A program made the position numbers and the translations under genes. A DNA stretch of 64,000 nucleotides, taken from NCBI RefSeq assembly GCF_002979555.1, contig NZ_PCOZ01000003.1, positions 186,001 through 250,000 on the forward strand, read 5' to 3'. Position 1 is the stretch's first letter, and every line of letters begins with the position of its first letter. Origin of the DNA: Pseudomonas sp. MYb60 (GTDB taxonomy: Bacteria > Pseudomonadota > Gammaproteobacteria > Pseudomonadales > Pseudomonadaceae). Below, piece by piece: positions 63,080 through 64,000 of this stretch. Below the pieces are notes generated by a model. The model was not told the DNA's origin. It made no database searches and worked only from the letters and a program-made list of their open reading frames with translations.

Positions 63080-63745
63080 ATGTCTGGCCCCACCGCCGAC
63101 CTGTTCGGCGATGACGCCCTGCAACAACCCGCAGGGCGTGAGCAAATTGGCGAACAGTCCTACGTGTTAAGGGGCTACGCCCTACCCTGGATCGAGCGGC
63201 TGTTACCCGAATTGCGTCGAGTCCTGGCGCAATCGCCTTTTCGCCATCAAGTCACCCCCAGCGGGCTCAGCATGTCGGCGGCACTCAGCAGTTGCGGCGC
63301 CCTCGGCTGGACTTCCGCCCCCACCGGTTACCGTTACGAACCGCTCGACCCGCGCACTCAACAACCCTGGCCCGACATGCCCGAGGCATTGCGCCAATTG
63401 GCCATACTCGCCGCCGAAGAAGCCGGTTTTATCGACTTCGCCCCTGACGCCTGCCTGATCAACCGCTACGTGCCCGGCGCAAAAATGTCGTTGCATCAGG
63501 ACAAGAATGAGCGCCGCTACACCGCTCCGGTGGTCTCCGTATCCCTGGGGTTACCGGCGATTTTCCTGTTCGGCGGCCATCAACGCAGTGACAAAACCCG
63601 GAAAATTTCGCTGTTCCATGGCGATGTAGCGGTCTGGGGCGGCGTGGATCGCCTGCGTTTTCATGGGGTCATGCCGATCAAGGACGGCGTGCACGGGATC
63701 ATGGGCCCGCAACGGATCAACCTGACCTTCCGCACTGCCGGCTGA
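63080..63745 (+). CDS. alkB: Alpha-ketoglutarate-dependent DNA repair dioxygenase AlkB
   Basis: 221 residues, AlkB size. The Fe(II) ligands are His and Asp in SLHQDKNE and the histidine in DRLRFHGV; the 2-oxoglutarate-binding arginines are in PQRINLTFRTAG. A substrate-binding segment LSSCGALGWTSAPTGYRY is as in E. coli AlkB. It removes 1-methyladenine and 3-methylcytosine by oxidative demethylation. It is immediately upstream of ada, the classical adaptive-response partner. Confidence 0.96.
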   Translation: MSGPTADLFGDDALQQPAGREQIGEQSYVLRGYALPWIERLLPELRRVLAQSPFRHQVTPSGLSMSAALSSCGALGWTSAPTGYRYEPLDPRTQQPWPDMPEALRQLAILAAEEAGFIDFAPDACLINRYVPGAKMSLHQDKNERRYTAPVVSVSLGLPAIFLFGGHQRSDKTRKISLFHGDVAVWGGVDRLRFHGVMPIKDGVHGIMGPQRINLTFRTAG

Positions 63746-63821
63746 TTTGACCGCAAGGTTCGGAGTGCCTGCGTGGGTCAGCACCGCTATGCTGGGCGGG
63801 ACCTGAAACGAGTGCCGCCGC

Positions 63822-64000
63822 ATGATCATCGAACAAGACCCCCGCTGGGCCGCGATCCTGGCCCGGGACCCGACAGCTGATGGGCTGTTCGTCTATGGCG
63901 TGAAGACCACGGGCGTGTACTGCCGCCCAAGCAGCGCCTCGCGCTTGCCGCGCCCGGAAAATATCGAGTTCTTCGACACCCCGGCCCAAGCCGAAGCGGC
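63822..64000 (+). CDS. ada: Ada-type methylated-DNA repair/regulatory protein, N-terminal part (cut by window end)
   Basis: The first 59 residues, MIIEQDPRWAAILARDPTAD..., match the Ada zinc-binding N-terminal domain (LFVYGVKTTGVYCRPSSASR, then LPRPENIEFFDTPAQAEA). Cys34 corresponds to the phosphotriester methyl acceptor (Cys38 of E. coli Ada). The next ligand position (Cys42 in E. coli) is Ser38 here. The remaining ligands, AraC-type HTH and MGMT domain lie beyond the window. It follows alkB by 76 bases, as expected for the adaptive response. Confidence 0.9.
   Translation, partial: MIIEQDPRWAAILARDPTADGLFVYGVKTTGVYCRPSSASRLPRPENIEFFDTPAQAEA

Overview
The window is a GC-rich chromosomal segment of a gamma-proteobacterium, almost certainly a Pseudomonas of the P. 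fluorescens group. The markers are an MvaT-type H-NS protein, a 358-residue 4-hydroxyphenylpyruvate dioxygenase, a P. fluorescens-style REP inverted repeat, DUF4946 and DUF1883 proteins, and the gor, galU, ahpC/ahpF and gloA sequences. No rRNA, tRNA, insertion sequence or CRISPR array was seen.

Layout. (1) 1-4.4 kb: a truncated acyl-CoA dehydrogenase converges on a tight four-gene beta-oxidation operon (SDR dehydrogenase, thiolase, acyl-CoA dehydrogenase, enoyl-CoA hydratase). The order is that of the isoleucine/short-chain acyl-CoA operon of pseudomonads. (2) 4.6-6.7 kb: a bestrophin-type channel and a TPR protein. (3) 6.8-10 kb: a two-domain KaiC-like ATPase translationally coupled to a hybrid histidine kinase. 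(4) 10-24.6 kb: the most unusual region. Two very large paralogous toxin-like proteins (about 1285 and 1252 aa) flank a five-gene reverse-strand sensory operon (giant hybrid kinase, CheR, receiver-less CheB, hybrid kinase, single-domain response regulator). The toxins share their middle but end in unrelated putative cysteine-protease modules, one clan CD (C80-like) and one YopT-like (C58). A further single-domain response regulator follows. (5) 25-37 kb: metabolic and transport genes: DUF1254 protein, DUF3313 lipoprotein, Asp/Glu racemase, DUF1176 protein, a glycerate kinase / CdaR regulator / MFS transporter group, an SDR divergent from a LysR regulator, an aldo-keto reductase and RarD.

(6) 37-50.3 kb: two complete paralogous chaperone-usher fimbrial operons in tandem on the minus strand, each ordered pilin - chaperone - usher - tip adhesin - second chaperone, with hpd between them. 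A CSS-motif EAL phosphodiesterase is divergent from the upstream operon. (7) 52-60.8 kb: mvaT, DUF4946 protein, gloA, ahpF, ahpC, a tyrosine recombinase divergent from a KfrA-type coiled-coil DNA-binding protein, gor and galU. (8) 61-64 kb: small proteins and lipoproteins, DUF1883, a 55-residue protein, alkB and the start of ada (alkylation repair), cut by the window edge.

The main functional themes are signal transduction (KaiC/kinase and CheR/CheB/kinase modules), interaction with other cells (toxins and fimbriae) and core peroxide, aldehyde and alkylation defence. Gene functions rest on motifs and family recognition read by eye; no database search was run.
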